From Planctomycetia bacterium (GTDB taxonomy: Bacteria > Planctomycetota > MHYJ01 > WSZJ01), in NCBI GenBank assembly GCA_020849035.1, contig JADLHC010000087.1, forward strand, positions 1-34,510: a DNA stretch of 34,510 bases, written 5' to 3'. The translations under genes and the position numbers were made by a program. Below are positions 33,265 through 34,510 of the stretch, one piece after another (position 1 is the stretch's first letter; every line of letters starts with the position of its first letter). The notes beneath the pieces were generated by a model that saw only the letters and a list, made by a program, of their open reading frames with translations, was not told the origin of the DNA and did no database searches.

Positions 33265-33984
33265 ATGCGTCGCCCCGGGCTGGTGAGAATCGTGGCCGCC
33301 GTGGTCGCCTTCTACGGGTGCGTCTACGGGGTGCGCGCGCAGATGCGGCGGGCGGACCTGCCGCGGCGGGAACCGGCCGTGGCCGCGGTGCAGGCGCCGG
33401 TGGGGCCGCTTCCCGGCGAGGGCGAGGAGCGCGATCCGCCGCAGCCGGCGATGTGCGGCCCGTTTCCCGCCTTCGCGATGCTGCCCGAGTCGCTGTGGCC
33501 GCTGGCGCCGCAGATCATGCGGCCCGGGACGCGGGAGTGGCGCACCATCGTGGTTCACCACAGCGCGGGGACGGCGGGGAACGCCGCGGTCTTCGACAGG
33601 ATGCACCGGGAGGAGAACGGCTGGGTGAACGGCCTCGGGTATCACTTCGTCGTCGGCAACGGCAACGGCTCGCCCGCGGGCGCGGTGGAGGTGGGAGGGA
33701 GGTGGATCCAGCAGATCCAGGGAGCGCACGCGGGGGCGAAGGCCACGGAGTACAACGAGCACGGAATCGGGATCTGTGTCGTCGGGAACTACGAGACGGG
33801 CGATTTTCCGGAAGAGGTCTACCCCGGGCTGCGCGACCTCGTCGTCTGGCTTGCGCGCCGGTACGACATCCCGCCCGAGCGCATCCTGCCCCACCGCGAG
33901 GTCCGCGGCGAGCCGACGGAGTGCCCCGGCGGCCGCTTCCCGCTCGAACGCCTGCGCGACGACGTGCGGGCCGCGGCGCGGTGA
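33265..33984 (+). CDS. N-acetylmuramoyl-L-alanine amidase (PGRP/amidase_2 type)
   Basis: This 239-residue enzyme should cleave the bond between N-acetylmuramic acid and L-Ala in peptidoglycan. The hydrophobic N-terminus 'LVRIVAAVVAFYGCVYGVRA' is a signal peptide or anchor; 'FYGC' is a poor lipobox. A Pro/Ala/Glu linker precedes the zinc amidase domain (about 80-239): His in 'IVVHHSAGT' (about 97), 'GLGYHFVVGNGNG', 'GAHAG', 'NEHGIGICVVGNYE' and the second zinc region 'ILPHREVRGEPTECPGG' (His about 209). This is the PGRP/AmpD-like pattern. The ATG at 33265 was preferred to the GTG at 33262 because of the GGGAGG upstream. It follows fabF by 22 bases. Confidence 0.87.
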   Translation: MRRPGLVRIVAAVVAFYGCVYGVRAQMRRADLPRREPAVAAVQAPVGPLPGEGEERDPPQPAMCGPFPAFAMLPESLWPLAPQIMRPGTREWRTIVVHHSAGTAGNAAVFDRMHREENGWVNGLGYHFVVGNGNGSPAGAVEVGGRWIQQIQGAHAGAKATEYNEHGIGICVVGNYETGDFPEEVYPGLRDLVVWLARRYDIPPERILPHREVRGEPTECPGGRFPLERLRDDVRAAAR

Positions 33985-34001
33985 GGTTGCGGTCTTTTTT
34001 T
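33971..34001 (+). terminator. Weak terminator-like T-run after the amidase gene
   Basis: A run of T residues (33994-34001) follows a short possible stem (CCGC at 33971-33974 with GCGG at 33989-33992). Together with CCAAATAAAAAC downstream it forms the most AT-rich patch in the window. The stem is too short for confidence. Confidence 0.25.
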
Positions 34002-34028
34002 CGACCAAATAAAAACGGCGCGGCGCGT

Positions 34029-34058
34029 TTGCGAACCGCGGCGGGCGTCCCGTAAGAT
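34029..34058 (+). promoter_or_regulatory. Candidate promoter of the DnaA-like gene
   Basis: TTGCGA (34029-34034), an 18-base spacer and TAAGAT (34053-34058) lie about 100 bases before the ATG at 34156. The leader would be about 90 bases. No TTATCCACA-type DnaA box is visible in the leader, so autoregulation is not shown. Confidence 0.4.
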
Positions 34059-34155
34059 CGGCGCGGGACAAGGGACCGGGGCATCCGGGGCGCGCGCAGG
34101 ACCGGCCATCATCATCCATCCCGGCGCCCCGCCCGGACGACGTCGAGGGGAAACG

Positions 34156-34510
34156 ATGGACACGATCACGGCCCCCGGGGAACCGAGGGCCCGGGGATGG
34201 GCGCCGCCGCAACCGGGCGCGGGGCTCGCGCGCATGGTGACGGGTCCGTGGAACCGGCTCGCCCACGAAGCGGCGCGCAGGTTCGTGGAGTCGCGCGGGG
34301 CCTGGTCGCGCGTGCTGCTCGTGTCCGGGGGCGAGGGCAACGGCAAGACGCGGCTGCTGGAGGCGATCGAGCAGGGGCTGCGCGAAGCCGCCGGGAAGCC
34401 CGCGGCGGTGGTGCGGGCCTCCTGCGACGACTTCGTGCGGCACTTCACCTACGCCTCGACACACGGCCGGATGGCGGCGTTCCGGCAGAAGTACCGGACG
34501 ACGGAAGTCC
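34156..34510 (+). CDS. DnaA-type AAA+ replication initiator, N-terminal part only
   Basis: The gene runs off the right edge after 118 codons, so it is missing from the ORF track. The visible protein matches the start of the DnaA AAA+ domain: 'MVTGPWNRLAHEAARRFVE' corresponds to the DnaA 'FVVGxxNRxAHAAA' segment, then Walker A 'GGEGNGKTRLLEAI' (DnaA: GGVGLGKTHLLHAI) and 'FVRHFTYASTHGRMAAFRQKYRTTEV' (DnaA: F...F..A...G....FR..YR.xD). Only about 27 residues precede the AAA+ domain, so the DnaB-binding domain I and the linker domain II are absent. It could be a divergent DnaA or a DnaA paralogue; the DNA-binding domain lies outside the window, and the ATG choice is the most upstream sensible one. 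Confidence 0.75.
   Translation, partial: MDTITAPGEPRARGWAPPQPGAGLARMVTGPWNRLAHEAARRFVESRGAWSRVLLVSGGEGNGKTRLLEAIEQGLREAAGKPAAVVRASCDDFVRHFTYASTHGRMAAFRQKYRTTEV

Noticed and set aside
33985-34155. Replication origin next to the DnaA-like gene
   Set aside because: There is an AT-rich patch, but no TTATCCACA-type boxes are seen in either orientation, and neighbouring genes (fabF, amidase) are not typical origin genes.

Overview
This is a gene-dense, very GC-rich (roughly 70% by eye) bacterial chromosome segment with about 25 protein genes, almost no intergenic space, no recognisable RNA gene and no transposase. A large secreted HEAT-repeat protein, a zinc-ribbon/Ser-Thr-kinase/TPR protein, a Bacteroidetes/epsilon-type sdhCAB operon and high GC together suggest Planctomycetota or a related environmental phylum. 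That placement is an inference from gene style and is not proven by any single marker.

Left part (1-6700, minus strand): a secreted HEAT-repeat protein whose 3' end is cut by the window edge, then sdhB, sdhA and sdhC, which overlap and are transcribed leftward as sdhC-sdhA-sdhB. A short divergent promoter region (about 6701-6818) separates them from the rightward genes.

Middle part (6819-15200, plus strand): a WaaE/KdtX-like family 2 glycosyltransferase, ThpR (2'-5' RNA ligase-like phosphodiesterase), RecA, alanyl-tRNA synthetase, and a mosaic Ser/Thr kinase with two zinc ribbons, a STAS-like segment and C-terminal TPRs.

Right part (15257-33242): a fatty acid synthesis cluster in the common order rpmF-plsX-fabH-fabD-fabG-acpP-fabF, but split. 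A GT-C-like multipass membrane protein sits between fabD and fabG. About 10.8 kb lies between fabG and acpP: a paralogue of that membrane protein, a secreted protein of unknown function, and a nearly complete propionyl-CoA to succinyl-CoA route (carboxyltransferase, biotin carboxylase, biotin carrier, a small unknown protein, methylmalonyl-CoA mutase large subunit, an oppositely oriented MgtC/DUF4010 membrane protein, methylmalonyl-CoA epimerase). Succinyl-CoA formed here enters the TCA cycle and, as succinate, is oxidised by the Sdh complex encoded at the left. The same carboxylase could also supply extender units to the fatty acid synthase.

The window ends with a peptidoglycan amidase and the first 118 codons of a DnaA-type AAA+ initiator.

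Most notable observations: the nested propionate module inside the fab cluster; two paralogous GT-C-like proteins flanking fabG; an unusual kinase architecture; a recurring -10/N6/ATG arrangement that suggests leaderless mRNAs; a long near-perfect inverted repeat before the biotin carboxylase gene; and block-wise switching between G-ending and C-ending codons inside genes.
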